Shown here: piece after piece, positions 9,301-22,489 of the stretch
How positions within the stretch are numbered: the stretch's first letter is position 1
Layout: the number at the start of each line of letters is the position of its first letter
NCBI GenBank assembly: GCA_037576215.1
Contig: JBANDB010000019.1
Span: 379,501-443,500 of the forward strand
DNA length: 64,000 nucleotides
Reading direction: 5' to 3'
DNA from: Armillaria gallica
Lineage: Eukaryota; Basidiomycota; Agaricomycetes; Agaricales; Physalacriaceae
The notes under the pieces: generated by a model
The model's database searches: none
What the model saw: only the letters and a program-made list of their open reading frames with translations
What the model was told of the DNA's origin: nothing
Position numbers and translations under genes: made by a program

Positions 9301-12300
9301 TACAGGAAGAGCAGGTGCAGCAAACACTGTGTGCAATGATGTCAGGAGACAGGAGCTCAGGATGATCCAGGGTATTTTTTATTGCTTGCTAAGGGAATCT
9401 GGGCCATGGTCCGATTCCTTTTTTGCCAACCTCCCATGCACCGTGTAAGCTGTCTGCTCTCTTTGGCCCTCTTTCGTGCTTATCTACACAGAAAATATAA
9501 GTTCTGCATTCAATTTGTCCAGTTTTCCCTGCTTCTGATACTATGGCCCACTGTAACGTGAGCTTGACATACAACTGCGGCCGCAACGATTTGTACTCAG
9601 AACCTTAAAGGTTGTTGGCTACTTCCTGGGGGCTGGAATACATACAATAGTGCTCTCAGGTCCATGTATGCTATTCGATACCCATGATGGGCACTACTGA
9701 CAGAGCAATTAATGTTGAGATGAGATCACCCAATGATGAGGAGAAAGGTTAATTGGCATAATCGCCAACAGGACTGTCTGTTATGAGGTGTAGCGAAGCA
9801 AACACAAGGATCACGCAAAGATTTATGTTTGTGAATGGGGCTGATAAACGTTGGTTGAGAACCTATCACTCCTACAAACATGAGGGCATTTTCTAAGGAC
9901 GAGTCTTTCACCAGGAGCAAGGGCATGTTTACTGTGGAATGTTATCACTGATTCAATTATCACAAACCTACAAGAGGAAAAGGCATTCCTGTGAGTAGGG
10001 AGTTGTCAAAAGAGACAAAGGTGATGGTGCGATAACTAATCAATGACTCAATGTTGAAGATTAGCATTGGCTTTTGTTTGATGGAGCAGGATAGCCCTCA
10101 CAGACAAATGGGTAGTAGAGGAAATGGGGTTCCTTATTTAAATCTGAATTAGCAAGGCAGAGAGCTAGTCTGCATGCAATACTCTGTTCCACTCCGGAAA
10201 TAAAACCCAAAGACATCTCCAAAAACCAGGAAAAATGGTGCCGCACACTGTGTATGCAACAACAGCCAAGAACAAGGGTAAGTCTGACCAGATATTAGGT
10301 GTATCGGATGGGACTTGGTGCTGGAGTTTCACCTAATGGAGTACATGCTCATTCATAGGGAGGAGCAAAGTGCAAGAATTAGATGGCAAGTCCTGGCTCC
10401 CAATGCAATTAATGGGACAATCCAAACCAGGCAGCTATTGAGGTGGAATCAATAGAAGGGATGACAATATGTCAATGTTGATGGCAATGGCAAAGATATG
10501 AATATTTGTCGAACTGTCATCTAAGAAACATTGGAATGACATAAAACCAACAGATTGGTAGCTGCTAACTTGCATGACATATAGCCATAGCTCTCCCGCT
10601 TCGATTCCCATAACTAGTTCTCATGGATCCAAATTTGAGGTGGCTTTTCCATGGACATCAGTAGGAGCAAAATACGGCAAGTTGTCAGGCTAGTCCAAAT
10701 CAAATGGAGAGGTGTAGCAATAATGTAGACTCTCAGAAAAATGACTGAGCACAATAGTATCACATCTTAAATCGACCAATAGCAGGAAGATGTACTTCTG
10801 AGAGGCTGTAAGGAAAATGACGTCAAAAGAGGATAAACCACCCACCAGGAGTACAAGAGAAAGAGGTCAGCTCATTTAACGTGGTAGGATATATACAGGC
10901 CAAAATAACGCTGCTGATATCATGAGCTATCAGCATCCAATGGAAGAACAGGGCAGATAATTGCTGTTGATCACCCACTGCCAAGGAGCAGTCATCAGAT
11001 CTTTGAAACACGCAAGGAAGGTGAATTATCACAAGCTATGTACGAGAAAAAGAGCTCTTGTAGAGACTTTATTTCTGTCTCGAATACTTGAGTAGGAAGG
11101 TCTTAGATTCGAACCTTACCCAATGGAGCATCAGCCTAATGTGAAGCATTACCCTTGTGTAGTTGTTGCACAGACTGGAGCACGAAGGATTGGGCCTCAA
11201 GAGACCTATACTTCATGACAGGGACAGGGACACAGTGGAAATGCTTCGCCTTTATAAAGAGCATATACTGGATCAAAATGCTAGTTAAGGCTGGTGTGGG
11301 GATGATGAAGTGGTGCCTCAATCCCAATTCATGCAACTGGAAGGCTGATAATGCATCCAACAGGAATCAGGTATGCCTGAAGAACAACATCTAATCAAAT
11401 TTCAGTAACAGGAAAAGTCTAAGGAAGAGATAACTGGTTAGTTACCAGGAAAACATCTAAGCATGGTGCCTCAGCTCATGAGACAGTTCATCATACAGTT
11501 TTGTGGACAAGGGTCGAAGTTACCCCATTGCTGCCGATACACTAGTCTAACAACGATATTAAACCCAAACTCCTATCAAGGGTAAACAACAGCTGTCTTG
11601 CATTCGGGCAGTCACCGATGAGTCCCTTAAACAATAGGCGTTAAGGCTAAATCCTTAGCTGTCCACGACAAATTAAGCGATAGTTTCGGTATAGATTAAA
11701 GTTAGCTCGAAGCTGGGGTACATGCAGTGAGAGCTACTACTTAAGTATTCGAAGTGAGGGTTCTAATAATAGACTGTGTAAGAAAGATAGAGTTCATGAA
11801 CATGCGACGTTGGAGCGAGAACATATGAGCATGCAATGGCGAAGCGATATGGTGTGACAGCAAAGCAATAACATGGGAATGTCATCTTGTAGCTCTATTA
11901 CTCCTGTGGTCAACAGCCCGGTCGGTCTGGTTTCCCGTGATAAGATAAGATAAGGCAAAAAATGAATAAATCATAACAAATGACCTGTGAATGTTAGTCA
12001 AGACCTCACCATGATAAGGGAGTATGAAATTGATGTTGATCGGAGCTCTGTGCGTAAAGCAGCATTTCCATCAAGAGAACAGAAGGCATGCAGAAAATGC
12101 AGGCCCTGATCAGTCCCATACTTGATGTTACAGGTTTTTTTTTCAGGAACAGCATGATCTTAGCACATAAATTCTCTTTATGGCATGCATAATCAGCATA
12201 AGATCATGACTAATAGCACAGCATTACCTTGGCAGACGAGCATAGGAAGAGGGGTGACCAGTGGCTAATGATAACTCGTGGCTTGCCCAGACGAGATGAG

Positions 12301-14154
12301 ATTGGCGAGCCCAGGCACACATATGAAATGAGAGGATGCCTATGTTGATGAAACAGTGTGCCGATATTGAACAGACATCTGAGCATGATCAAGAGAAAGG
12401 GTTGCTGTCAGTGGCAGCAGATCCCCAAGGCAAGTGCACCTGAGGTCCTGGCACTCAATAACTGGCGTCTGATATACATTAGCAACAGAGGACACTGTTA
12501 GATATACAATGGCTCACCTTATCATCGCTGTTCAGAGGATACTGTTGAGAGCATCGTATCACAGAAGGTGTAGACAGTCGTTCAGCAGCACTGAGGCAGA
12601 TAGATCTGTATGCATGTGTTACTCAAATGATCATGAGGATGGTCATTTCCCAGGAAGACTGTTATGTAGCGAATGCAGCATGGAATGTCAGATTACATAA
12701 TCTCTGATTTCATGTATGTCACTTGTGGCCACATAGAATGCACAGAAGACTTGAGAAAATGGTAGTGATCAATTTCAATATCCAAAAATACAATGTAAGC
12801 AAACTATCGCCTAATGAGTCATCATCAAAGGAAATATTGTCGACCCACAGTAAAGTACACAAAATCTAAGGTGGTATCATAGAGCAATGGGTCCATTGTT
12901 GTTCCTTATTCTGCATCTCAGTTCTGAAAGAGTTGTAAGGGTAGAAGAGAGAACCTGTCCTAATGAGAGGATATTTCTGCCTTGTAAAAATCCTTTGGGC
13001 GGAACGGAATGTGATGGGCCTTGCATCAAAGTCAGGGAAGGCAACATCTATGGGTCTCCACATGCCAACATCAAAAGGGGAAGAAAGAAGTATTGTTGAG
13101 AAACACACAATACTCTGGTCTTACCCATTTGCTAATCAAATTGGAGGGAGAAAATGTTTTCAGCTCCTAGGCATGAGAAGGTATAAGATAGACAAGCACT
13201 AGCATTCACCTTGCTCAATGATGCCTGGAGATCATAATGTGCCTGGCCTGCCATTGGCAACCTCGATCATTGTGGCATCTGAAGATGACAGGGAGGTAGC
13301 TATCTCTGATGCGAATGGAGACCTCAATCATATAAGGGTTCATTCAATGACAACTGGCTTGTGCAAGTATGGGCTGGAATACAACAGTCATACTGATGGA
13401 CAAGGCTTAGTTTTCTGTGACCCACCTGGAGTAAAGATTCTCCTAAATCATCCTATCCGGCAGAACCTTGCCTAACTGACAACATTGCAGATAGGATCTG
13501 CACTAGAAGAATTGAGGTGAAATGGTCCCAATAGGTCCGACATATAGACAGAGACATGACGACTAAATCCTGGTGAAAGGAACACAATGGACCTCTACAG
13601 AGGCACGCAGTCTGAGCTACATTCGAAGTTTGCATGATAGTCATCGTTGGCTATATGGTAGAATCATGGCAGTGAAACTGACAGTCGACTGATTTAATGC
13701 TGGTATGTAGGATAGTACATTGAACTCGGAAGAGTAAATTCATGCTGATCTGTGAGGGGATGTCAGATGAGACAGAAGGCTGAAGAGAGAGATGGCGAGG
13801 ACCTACGTTGGTCACTGCAGGATCCCAGATAAGGCTAAATATGAAGAGCGAGCTATACAGGTGTCGAAGTGTGGTGATGATCAGTATCTAGTAATCAAAC
13901 AATGCATTAGTAACAAGAAAACCAGTAGATAGGTGATTACTCACAAGCGCAGCAGCTCTTCATAGCTTTCACTACATTTAAGTTGTTTTAGACCATAGAC
14001 CATCAAGGAGTACATCTTATGCTCTGCAGCTTCAGGCAGGAAATTTTATGGTGGCTGTTCTGCACTCTTTATTTGTCAGGGGGTTTGAAGCAATGGAGCT
14101 GATCCAGTGAGAGGTGGCTCATAATGTGACCATGGAGGGCCACATTGGCACCAA
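9301..14154. other. 4.9 kb with no gene recognised
   Basis: Only short open frames on both strands, none with a family signature. The longer ones at 11136-11360 (minus), 12866-13108 (minus) and 13218-13475 (plus) look protein-like in composition but I cannot name them. Minus 13075-12960 (FDVGMWRPIDVAFPDFDA) and the minus reading at about 38650-38540 share a loose pattern, possibly two relics of one gene family. A poly-T run lies at 12128-12135. No bounded transposon ends were found. Confidence 0.3.
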
Positions 14155-14821
14155 GTGAGAGAGAGAGAGAAAGCCACTTGGAATTTGAAATCACAAATAT
14201 CGCCAATCAAAGCATGTGAACCGATGATTGTAATTTCAAATTTTCACCCTGCTTTCTCCTCCATCACAATGCATGCAGTTCAAGATGCCCTGGTTGCCCT
14301 GAGCGATAGTCTCCACGACGTTCGATGCCCGATAGATAAGGGGACCCAGTGAGCTGGCTGGAGAGTGACAATACTGTGCTGTGTTGGTGAGTTTTTTTTT
14401 AATGTACCAGCTTTCTGTTCCTCTGACATTGGTGATGGAAAGGGCAGAACCTTCACTCTCTAATGTGTCCGCGTATCTCGATAGCCTGATGCTTGCCACA
14501 CACAGAGATGCATTCACTCTCATGGATTGGGCTTCTTCACAAAGGTTCGATTCAGTGTCACATCTCTATCTTATGCAACTGATGTCCCTTCAGGTTCCCC
14601 CCCCCCCCCATTATCCTGTATTGTGTTGCCGATATCTTAATTTTCTCTCTATCATGTCAAGCCACTGTGGAGGAATGTACTTTGAACTGGATGAATGTGG
14701 CAGAAAGGGGTGGAGACTGTAGACACAGAGTGGTTCCATGTTACTATATATGTTTTTCTCCTACCTTTTGCTAGCATGCTAAAGGGAAAACTAGATTGAT
14801 GTTGATAACCATATAAACATC
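14155..14821. other. No gene recognised; GA repeat and C tract
   Basis: Contains a short GAGAGA microsatellite (about 14156-14170) and an 11-12 base C run near 14590-14600. An open frame at 14381-14722 could be the lost N-terminus of the FAD oxidase downstream, but I see no conserved N-terminal motif. Confidence 0.3.
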
Positions 14822-16735
14822 ATGGCAGCTTTTGAGTTCTCCAGGCATACAGGTGTTCCTGCAGTCATTAAGAATACTGGGGTCCATCAGCTTGATGTTT
14901 TACAGTTAGGCCCAGACTGACTTTTTTCTTAGAATGATTACATTGGTTGCAGCAGTGGACCAGGGATGCTGCGTATCTGGGTATGTATTTGGAACTTAAT
15001 CGATGCTGGCAGAAAGCCTCAAAATTCACAGCAGGAACATGGTCTGCCATTGTTTCACATACTTGCAGAATGAACGCCCTGCTATAAGATATCTACTTGA
15101 GGTAATAAGCACCAATGTTCCTGGGTAGGGAAGGGAATTTCAGGTGGTGGGTCTATGACCATAGATCAGGTAGGCTGTTGATTAACTCTTTCAATCTGCA
15201 TTACTCATTGTCTACTGTACAGTGGAGCTCAATTTTCCGATCCATTGCAGTTTGCAAATGAGAAAATGTGACGATACCTGGTGGATCTGTCATGACAGTC
15301 GGTGTTGGAGAGAGCTATCTACAGGTTCATTCAGCTTGGTTTGACATCGACAATGCTAATTTCACTTATCAGGGTGGTGGTCACAGGTCTGACCAGACAC
15401 ATCACTCCATTAAACATTGCTTATGTCCTGCCATCTAGCCCACTTTCAGACATATTTGGACTAGCGGTTGACCATGTTGTAAGTACTGCTCTCATATTCA
15501 CCTAATGGTCGCTAAAGCTCACATGTGCAGCTCAAATATGAAAATATCATACCAACTGGTGACCTCCTCATTGCCAATGAGTGTCAGAATCCTGACATGT
15601 TCTTTGCTCCACACAGAGGAGGAGGCAGAATGTTCGGTGTGGCCATGCAGGTCACAACACAAGCACTACCCCAAATGGAACTTGTCACATATGCCATTTT
15701 CTTTGCTGCTTCTTCCTTTCACCGATTGATCAACAGCATTTTGGCGACATTCAAACCTATGACATCTATTAAGAGGTTTTTGGAATCTGTCATTCCTTAC
15801 TCGGTCAGATGGGCGAGCGAGGGTAAATCCTTTCTGATTGCAAGGCTTTGTTCTCTTAACATTCCCTTATTTAGGTTGGAACAGATACATATATGTGTGC
15901 CATCATCTGTGTCTACTTCACCTTCTACTAGCTACTGATGCTGAGGTAGACTGCCGGGTTATTCTACCTAAGTAAACTTGAGACGACAGAGGCAGAGGAC
16001 AAAGCACTTACATACATGGTGCCACTCAAGACATTCCTAAAGAAGAGCTGACCATCGAGCTGTAAGTATTGATGAGTCACTTGTATGGAGAATTCCATGA
16101 GAAATATCTCCACCTCTCATCCGTTGGCTTGGTCTGCCATTCTCTTTCTCCCCCCACCACTTTACTGATTGTTTTTAACAACCAAAATGCATCCCTGTCT
16201 TCCCAGCTTCACAGCTCATCCCTGCAGAGACATTTTCTGACTCCCCTGAAGAGTTGCTGAGCACCTTAATGCAGCTCATAAACACCCTCCCAGCATCATT
16301 CATCTTCACAAATACCCCATATATGTTCCCTGGGGATGGCAAGATGAGCATGACAGATACATGGAAGAGGAGTATATGGGACATGAGTATGCTCATGCTC
16401 GTGCTATATTCATGCCACTCACATCTCACATCCAGGTAACCTTTGGACAAGTGTGGGACTACTCGGTGTCCCCTGTGCAACAAGAAAAGGCATACCGAGA
16501 TCTGTCATGAAGTATGGATCCTGTGAGGGAAATCATCCCGGAGGTGGAACATATGGGAATGAGGCTGATGTGTATGAGCCTGATTGGGAAGACTCCTTTT
16601 GGGGAGAGAATTACGAGGAGCTGGTGAGGGTGAAGAGGAAATAGTTCATGTCTTCTCTCTTCTTTTTTTACCGTTCACTAAAGATTGGTTAGTGACCTGG
16701 ATCATTTATTGGAATGTTGGCAGTGTGGTGAGTGG
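14822..16735 (+). pseudogene. FAD-linked oxidase, berberine-bridge-enzyme (PCMH/BBE) family, decayed
   Basis: Such enzymes bind FAD covalently, are usually secreted, and oxidise alcohols, sugars or alkaloids. In order, the plus strand shows AAFEFSRHTGVPAVIKNTG (14825-14880, FAD-domain VxKNTGH motif), GCSSGPGMLRIW (about 14944), TVGVGESYLQVHS (about 15296), QGGGH (about 15370), SPLSDIFGLAVDHVV (about 15437), LIANECQNPDMFFAPHRGGG (about 15570) with MFGVAMQVTTQALPQMEL, then FTNTPYMFPGDG (about 16300), NEADVYEPDWEDSFWGENY (about 16540, the BBE C-terminal signature) and DLDHLLECWQCG (about 16695). Blocks are in family order but fall in different frames with stops between. GVHQ stands where GHD is usual, so the His used for flavin attachment may be affected. 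Introns of ~50 bp probably explain some jumps. Confidence 0.8.
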
Positions 16736-18047
16736 ATTGCATCCTCCTTTGGGGCATGTACTGATCTTACGTATCAGTTTAGTGGATATGAAAAGCCTTA
16801 ATGATCCTAGGTATCATTAGTATTTCTAGAAATACACGCTCTTTGGGGTGGTTCCTACACGTGCACTAAATGTATGATAGTCTAGAAATGATAGATCCTA
16901 TTTAATCAACCCAGACATTCGCCATCTGAATGACAGGCATCAGCATGATCTTGTACTAACCGTGAAAGTGGAGATTATGCTTGGGACAAAGTTGTCATCC
17001 TGGTCTTTGAAGGTAAGTCACCAGACATTCATTGTTACTTTCTCTGATTGTTGCTCTTTTTCCTCCGGTTGTTTCCACAACATTCTGCTGAAACCAGCAA
17101 GATTAATGTGATGTAAGGCTTATTGCGAGAGGGGCAATAAATTGAACTGTAGTGCTTCACTATGGCCATGGTGGTCTTTATCTGTTTCAAAGATGGCATT
17201 TTGCATCACAGAATTCGACATTTGTGAGTCTCCACAGCTATTACGAAACCATCGCTAATGTCATGAAGCATAGGAGCAGCTCACTTATAACAGAAGCCCA
17301 ATATGAGAGGTCAACATTTATTCACTTTTACATTTTTTTCTTTGCTTTTTTAAATTTATTTACTTTGAGGCTTTTCGTTCCTTGTACTCATTCCACAATG
17401 TTTGTTTCTGGAGTTGTGAGTACCAGCCAGTTCTGGTCTCACATTCTGCTTACCTATATCCAGTTTATCACCATTTCGACTGCCTTTCCCAGTGTCATTG
17501 CTATGCCATTCAGCCACCTTGTCCAAACTCTTCCTGAGAATTCCCGCTTTGCTTAGTGGCAGCCGTGTTCAGAGACAAGACTCGTCCTATGTTTTGACAT
17601 GCCTTCATGGAATTGAAGATGTCTCTGAAGAAGAACTGAGCCAGATGGATGATGGTTTATCACCCCTCCCACAAGCCAGCAGCGCTGTAGTCATTATCAG
17701 AGGGCAATGGCATAATCAGCCCAACATTGGTGGGCGCAACTGTTACTCTGGATTTGAAGGAACATATGAGGCATTTCTGTTCAGTCGCTGCACCTAGAGT
17801 CCCTCTTTTCAAGTGGAGTGTAATGAATGTTAGCCTTTGGGCCTTGGAGATCGCTGATTCAGCATTCACTGACTGATTCACTGCAATCTGCAATCTGCAC
17901 CCTTGCACTCATCTACTCATCTACTAAAAATGTCGGTGAACATGTTTGTTGCCCTCGATTCATCAGTGCCCAGGGGGACAGGATGTGTGGTATAGAGGTG
18001 CCCTGTGCACTTGTCAATTTTTACCTGTTGAACACCTGACAACCACG
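16736..18047. other. Between two flavoenzyme relics; no gene recognised
   Basis: Open frames at 17152-17556 and 17492-17797 (plus) lack recognisable motifs. The stretch could hold residues of another gene between the two flavoenzymes, but nothing supports a name. Confidence 0.3.
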
Positions 18048-19255
18048 ATGTTGACAAGCAAACTATTCCAGCCTATCACTGTTGGATGTCTCTCCCTCTC
18101 TCATCAAGTTGTCCTGGCTCATATGGGGCAATTCTGCATGAATACAGTTACACTTTCCCCTTTACTACCTTTGGTGAAGGATTACTATGTCCAATGTGCT
18201 AAGGTGCTGGGCACGCTTCTGAGGGCAGATCTCTGCATGGACAGAGGTGGATGTTTTCTGTTCAATCGGGGCATACCACTGACTAGCTTTGTATTGCATA
18301 GATTGTTGACTGCATACATGCCCAGGGAAGCTATGTCTACATGCAAATCGCTGCTATGGGATGTCAAGCATCACAGGATTATCTCAAGTCTCATGATCCT
18401 ATGTTCCTGCATGTAGGGCCTTCGGCGCTGCCCCATGCACCTGATGTGCCTATCCCCTGTGAGATAACAAAAGAGGAGATCAATGAATATATTGAATTCT
18501 TTGGCATTGCTGCAGCCAATGCGGTACACAAAGCCGGATTTGATGGTGTTGAGATTCATGGGGCCAATGGGTACCTTGTGGACCAGTTCTTACAGAGCAC
18601 AAGTAATGTTAGGGATGATGAGTATAGTGAGAACGTCCAGAAGCAAGTGAAGTTCCCATTGGAAGTTACTGAATGGGTAGTCAAGGAGGTGGGTGCAGGA
18701 GGGTGGATCTCAGGCTGAATCCCTAGAATCACAGTGCAGGTATGTGTATTGAATGTCAAGCGCAATGGCTTGCAATACTCATGGATTTCTCTTTTGCAGG
18801 AATGAGAATGGAGGATCCTATACCGGCCTTTTCATATCTGACTATGCAGGTAAAGGAGCTGTATCCTGACTTTGCATACATCCATGTTGTCGAGGCATGT
18901 GTGGATGGTCTCATTGATTTGTCCCTGGAAGATATCAAGGAGTTCGAATCTAATGACTTCATTAGAAAGATTTGGGCACCCAAGCCACTGATTTCTGTGG
19001 GCGGATATACTAGATAATCTGGAATGGAAACTGCCAATGAGAAGGGAGATCTTATTCCTTACAGCAGAAGGTACATCTCCAACGTAGGCCTTTTTTGCAT
19101 TGACTGAGGATAACGGGCTCATTTTATTCTATTAGCCTGACCTTCCTATGAGGTTAAAGGAGAACATTCCACTTTCAAAATACGATCACTCTACATTTTA
19201 TGTTCCTGGAGATGCCAGTGGTGTATGCTATACCGACTATCCATTCACCCAATGA
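18048..19255 (+). pseudogene. Old Yellow Enzyme family NADH:flavin oxidoreductase, decayed
   Basis: OYE proteins are FMN-bound ene-reductases that reduce activated C=C bonds with NAD(P)H. The start at 18048 reads MLTSKLFQPITVGCLSLSHQ, matching the family opening (KLFxPIxVGxLxLxHR). Later blocks are VYMQIAAMG, EYIEFFGIAAANAVHKAGFD, GVEIHGANGYLVDQFLQ with the His and Asn that bind substrate in OYE, MRMEDPIPAFSYL, YIHVVEACVDG, DFIRKIWAPKPLIS, GGYTR, and [14 protein letters not shown] to GVCYTDYPF. Introns at about 18740-18799 and 19084-19135 keep GT..AG. Damage: loss of the central FAxMxRxR region (HMGQFCMN), a frame jump near 18697 (RVDLRLNP is read in the next frame), and TAA after GGYTR at about 19015. 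The stop TGA at 19253-19255 follows the expected C-terminus. Confidence 0.88.
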
Positions 19256-22200
19256 TTTCATGCACATTGGGGGGCGAGCAATCGAGATTCATAGATGACA
19301 AGTTGAAGGTATTAGATTGATACATAGTCACATTTGTTTGATGCTTTGGGCTGCCGATTTTGTGCAATTATTTGAATGATTTAGAACCTGAAGTATTGCT
19401 TGATTTATAGAAGAGACTCTAGATCATAGCACAACTTGCTCTACCTTTGATTGACTACATTTGATATGCTGGTATATATCCTAGATTTCTTGCTTCTAAC
19501 TTCATTCACAATTACAGCCACTGCAGTCCTTATCTGTTCATGTTTTTCAATGACACTCCTGACGATATATATCGTTGTCTTGACATGCCATGTCCATTCA
19601 ATGTTTCAGTCATGCTGGATATTCTCATGCAGCATGGTCCCTGTGAGTAAATTTATTTCACTAGAGTATTGTTGAAAAAACATACTTGATTCTCCCCAAG
19701 TGAATGGTCTACAAGACGGATGATCCGGGTTGGCAAATAAGTAGATTCCTACCATTGTCATGGCCTTTGACATGAAGAGTAAGTACTTGTTCAGAGTGAT
19801 GTAACACATGCATGGAAATTGAAAGAAGGATGAGGCATGGTAGTAGCCCAGCAAAATCTACATCGAAAATGGGTGAACCTTCAGATGGAGATGTATCTCT
19901 GTCTGTTTTGCAGAAACTTTTGATGTTTAGCTCAAGTGCAAGAAATTGAATGATGATGGAGTCCTGGTGCTGTAAATAGCTGTCTTAGGCCAATCCCAAG
20001 ATGAGCATTTTTTCAACTCTGAATGTCCAACAAATGTTCAAAGAAGGGATGGGAGGTGAAAGTTACATTTCTGGATGCACTAAGATCACACAATCAAAGG
20101 AGCTCAACTCTCACAATAATATGAAGATGAAGTGATAAATAGTGTCTTGTAGACATGGGATCCATTCCTAAGGATGCCCTCTAGAAAGCCTGACACACAG
20201 CATGTATTGGATCACCACAAGGTTGGCAGAGCTCAATTACGAGGCAATAACTCGTGAGCAGGGCATACACTTCTCTGCTGGTCAGGCCAGCACTTGCCAT
20301 ACACCCAAAAAGCCTGTGTGGTTCCAGAATCTATGGTCAAGCCAGAGGATGGGCAGGAAGGTCGACAGGATGAGTATGGTGTGTGTACTTGGATTTTTTA
20401 CTTTCCTGAATGTTGGATCCTAGTTTGCGTTACTCAGTCACAGTCAGCCTGTGATACTGAAAGTCATGATGGCACCCACATTCTCCTAGTCGGTCGACTC
20501 AGAAGGTTCATAGGGATGCCATGCAAGATTGACGATATAGTTCACTTCGGTGAGCAGCTCATTATTTAACTTAGCCACAGCTAATGCTGTTACTAGAACA
20601 GTCACTATTACTAGAACGTGTCCTCCTCCTCAGCCCAGTCGCTCACTCATCTTTCCTTGCCTGGACACGCACTATATGCGTGCTCTTCAAACTCATCGTA
20701 TATTCACTCCACTTAGAAATGAAGGTTCTTTCTATTCCATAGGGATATTTGGGGGACACGCAAATGGACATGACTGGTGTTGAAGATATGTGGAATGTCC
20801 CTCAGGCCCCATGCCCCAACACAGCATTGGACTGGTTGAGGGGCATTGACCAGGGGATGGAAGACTCTGGGTGAACTGGGATGCTTACGGAGAGGACAAG
20901 AAGGAATGTCGCTGGTGGTATGGGATACCTGTCTGTTAAGGATGGGGAGGGAGAGGAGGAGAGGCTGGTATGTCCTGCATTACAGGAGATTAGGGAGAAC
21001 TTTGGCTGATTCGATGTCATTATTATCCCTAACAGGCTTGTGCAGTCTTTATCTGTGTTTTCATGGTATTGATGATTCTTAGGGTACGAACCGAGGTGGT
21101 TTGTGTCGACAATACTTTGGGCACCAAAGAATATTATCTGTATCTTCAAGGATATGAAGGTGAAAAAGGCAATTGCTATGCATTAGAGCTGGGTTGTTCA
21201 TCTATATCTTTCTTTTCTAAGTATATAAGCACACAGGACATGGATTCTGACAATATAAGACATTATGGAGCTGCTGAAAAGGTTGGCCGAAGAGCACAAG
21301 AAGATTGGTATAGCCGACATGGATTGTCTTCTGAATCTTAGTGATGTTGGCAAGACGAAATTCTTCTAGTACCTTATGGTATTTTAACTGGTTTTATATT
21401 CCAGTTAATTTGCATCAGGATCGAGATATCCAGAAGCAGAGTCATATAGTGCTAAATTCCTTCTATGGAGCACTTTCCATCTCAATAAAATGAGAACTAT
21501 CAAAATCATTTGTCATTCAGGGAATCAAACCTGACATACTTAAGACTCACTGTTTGGCAGCATCCGAATGACAAACAACTAGCTGACAAGGACAAACACT
21601 GCCATAACACTGTATACCTGAGAGATACTTGTCAAGGTAAGCGGTAGTACAGAGATCTATGTACACACATCAGCCGAGCTAAGACAAGTAAGTAAACCTG
21701 CTATTGGACTGGCACTTGCAAGGTAACACTCACGAGTGCACCACGTCTGAATATTTTTAGCACATGGGGATGATTTTGTGATTTTTCTTGGCAGCAACAC
21801 AACAGTTCAGTTCCTTTTGGCTAGGTTTCATGGGAGTTTGAAAAAGGTACTAGTACACTGTAAATAAATTTGAATATAAGGAATTGAACCCTTCATAGCC
21901 ACTGGTAGCCGCCGGCAATTACACCATATCCAATAAATATTTAACTGCTTCAAGTATGGGACTATATGGAAGACTGAAAAATGGGTTTGTGCAAAAGAAA
22001 TAAGGTATGGGTGATCACAAATATTATTTGTAGCCTATAGAATGGAAAATCAGGTGTCCTTCCAAGGAAGGCTCTCCATTAACTGATATCATGTCTTTCC
22101 ATCGAAACTCATGGCCAAAAATATCTTCGGTCAGAGGCTTGTGGGCTCTGCAGTTGTAACCAACAAAAAGTTTGCGACTTTCTTCTTAGTGATGTCAGCA

Positions 22201-22297
22201 AGATAAAATTTGTTTAGTAATTCCTCACTTCCTTCTGCTGAATATTGGGCAGAACTGGTTATAGTGATATTCCAGTCACTTCTCATGTGCCTTTTTT
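19256..22297. other. 3 kb with no named gene; coding-like segments at about 20200-21340
   Basis: Several short plus-strand open frames occur. One spanning about 20764-21000 reads MDMTGVEDMWNVPQ.. with a single TGA and looks protein-like, and 21063-21341 is another. No family could be assigned. A tRNA-like foldback is described separately at 21508. Confidence 0.3.
21508..21578 (-). other. tRNA-like foldback (possible tRNA-derived SINE head)
   Basis: On the minus strand GTCATTC pairs perfectly with GAATGAC about 60 nt apart. Just inside the 3' arm is TCAGG-TTTGATT-CCCTGA, a T-arm with the B-box-like GGTTTGATTCC. The total of about 61 nt is too short for a functional tRNA and the D-arm and anticodon arm do not fold well. 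Two looser similar patterns end GGTTCAATTCC on the minus strand at about 21880-21940 and 24600-24660. A degenerate tRNA or SINE promoter is possible; a working tRNA is unlikely. Confidence 0.3.
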
Positions 22298-22489
22298 ATG
22301 AATGAGTCAGAAGCTCAGCATGCATTGGCCATGTTACATTCATTCATCAATGAAGAGGATAAGCCAGAAACAATATATCCACAATCTAAGTTTGTAACTC
22401 AAGGTGTTGAACTCCAGTGTCTTGACATTTTGCTGCTCCACTATGTCGAGATAGAAAAATATATTGGAGACAAGGACAAACTACCCTAA
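22298..22489 (+). other. Short open frame, unrecognised
   Basis: A 63-residue frame (MNESEAQHALAMLHSF..) rich in charged residues, with protein-like composition and no known motif. It may be an exon of an unnamed gene or chance. Confidence 0.2.

Noticed and set aside
11075..11125. tRNA-like GGTTCGAAT on the minus strand
   Set aside because: No complementary T-stem or acceptor stem could be drawn.
18556..19122. Minus-strand frames of 69-96 codons
   Set aside because: Antisense to the OYE pseudogene, whose plus-strand motifs are unambiguous.
20740..20785. GGHANGHDWC-like reading suggesting a metallophosphoesterase
   Set aside because: Only one short motif, followed at once by a stop and no other phosphoesterase block nearby.
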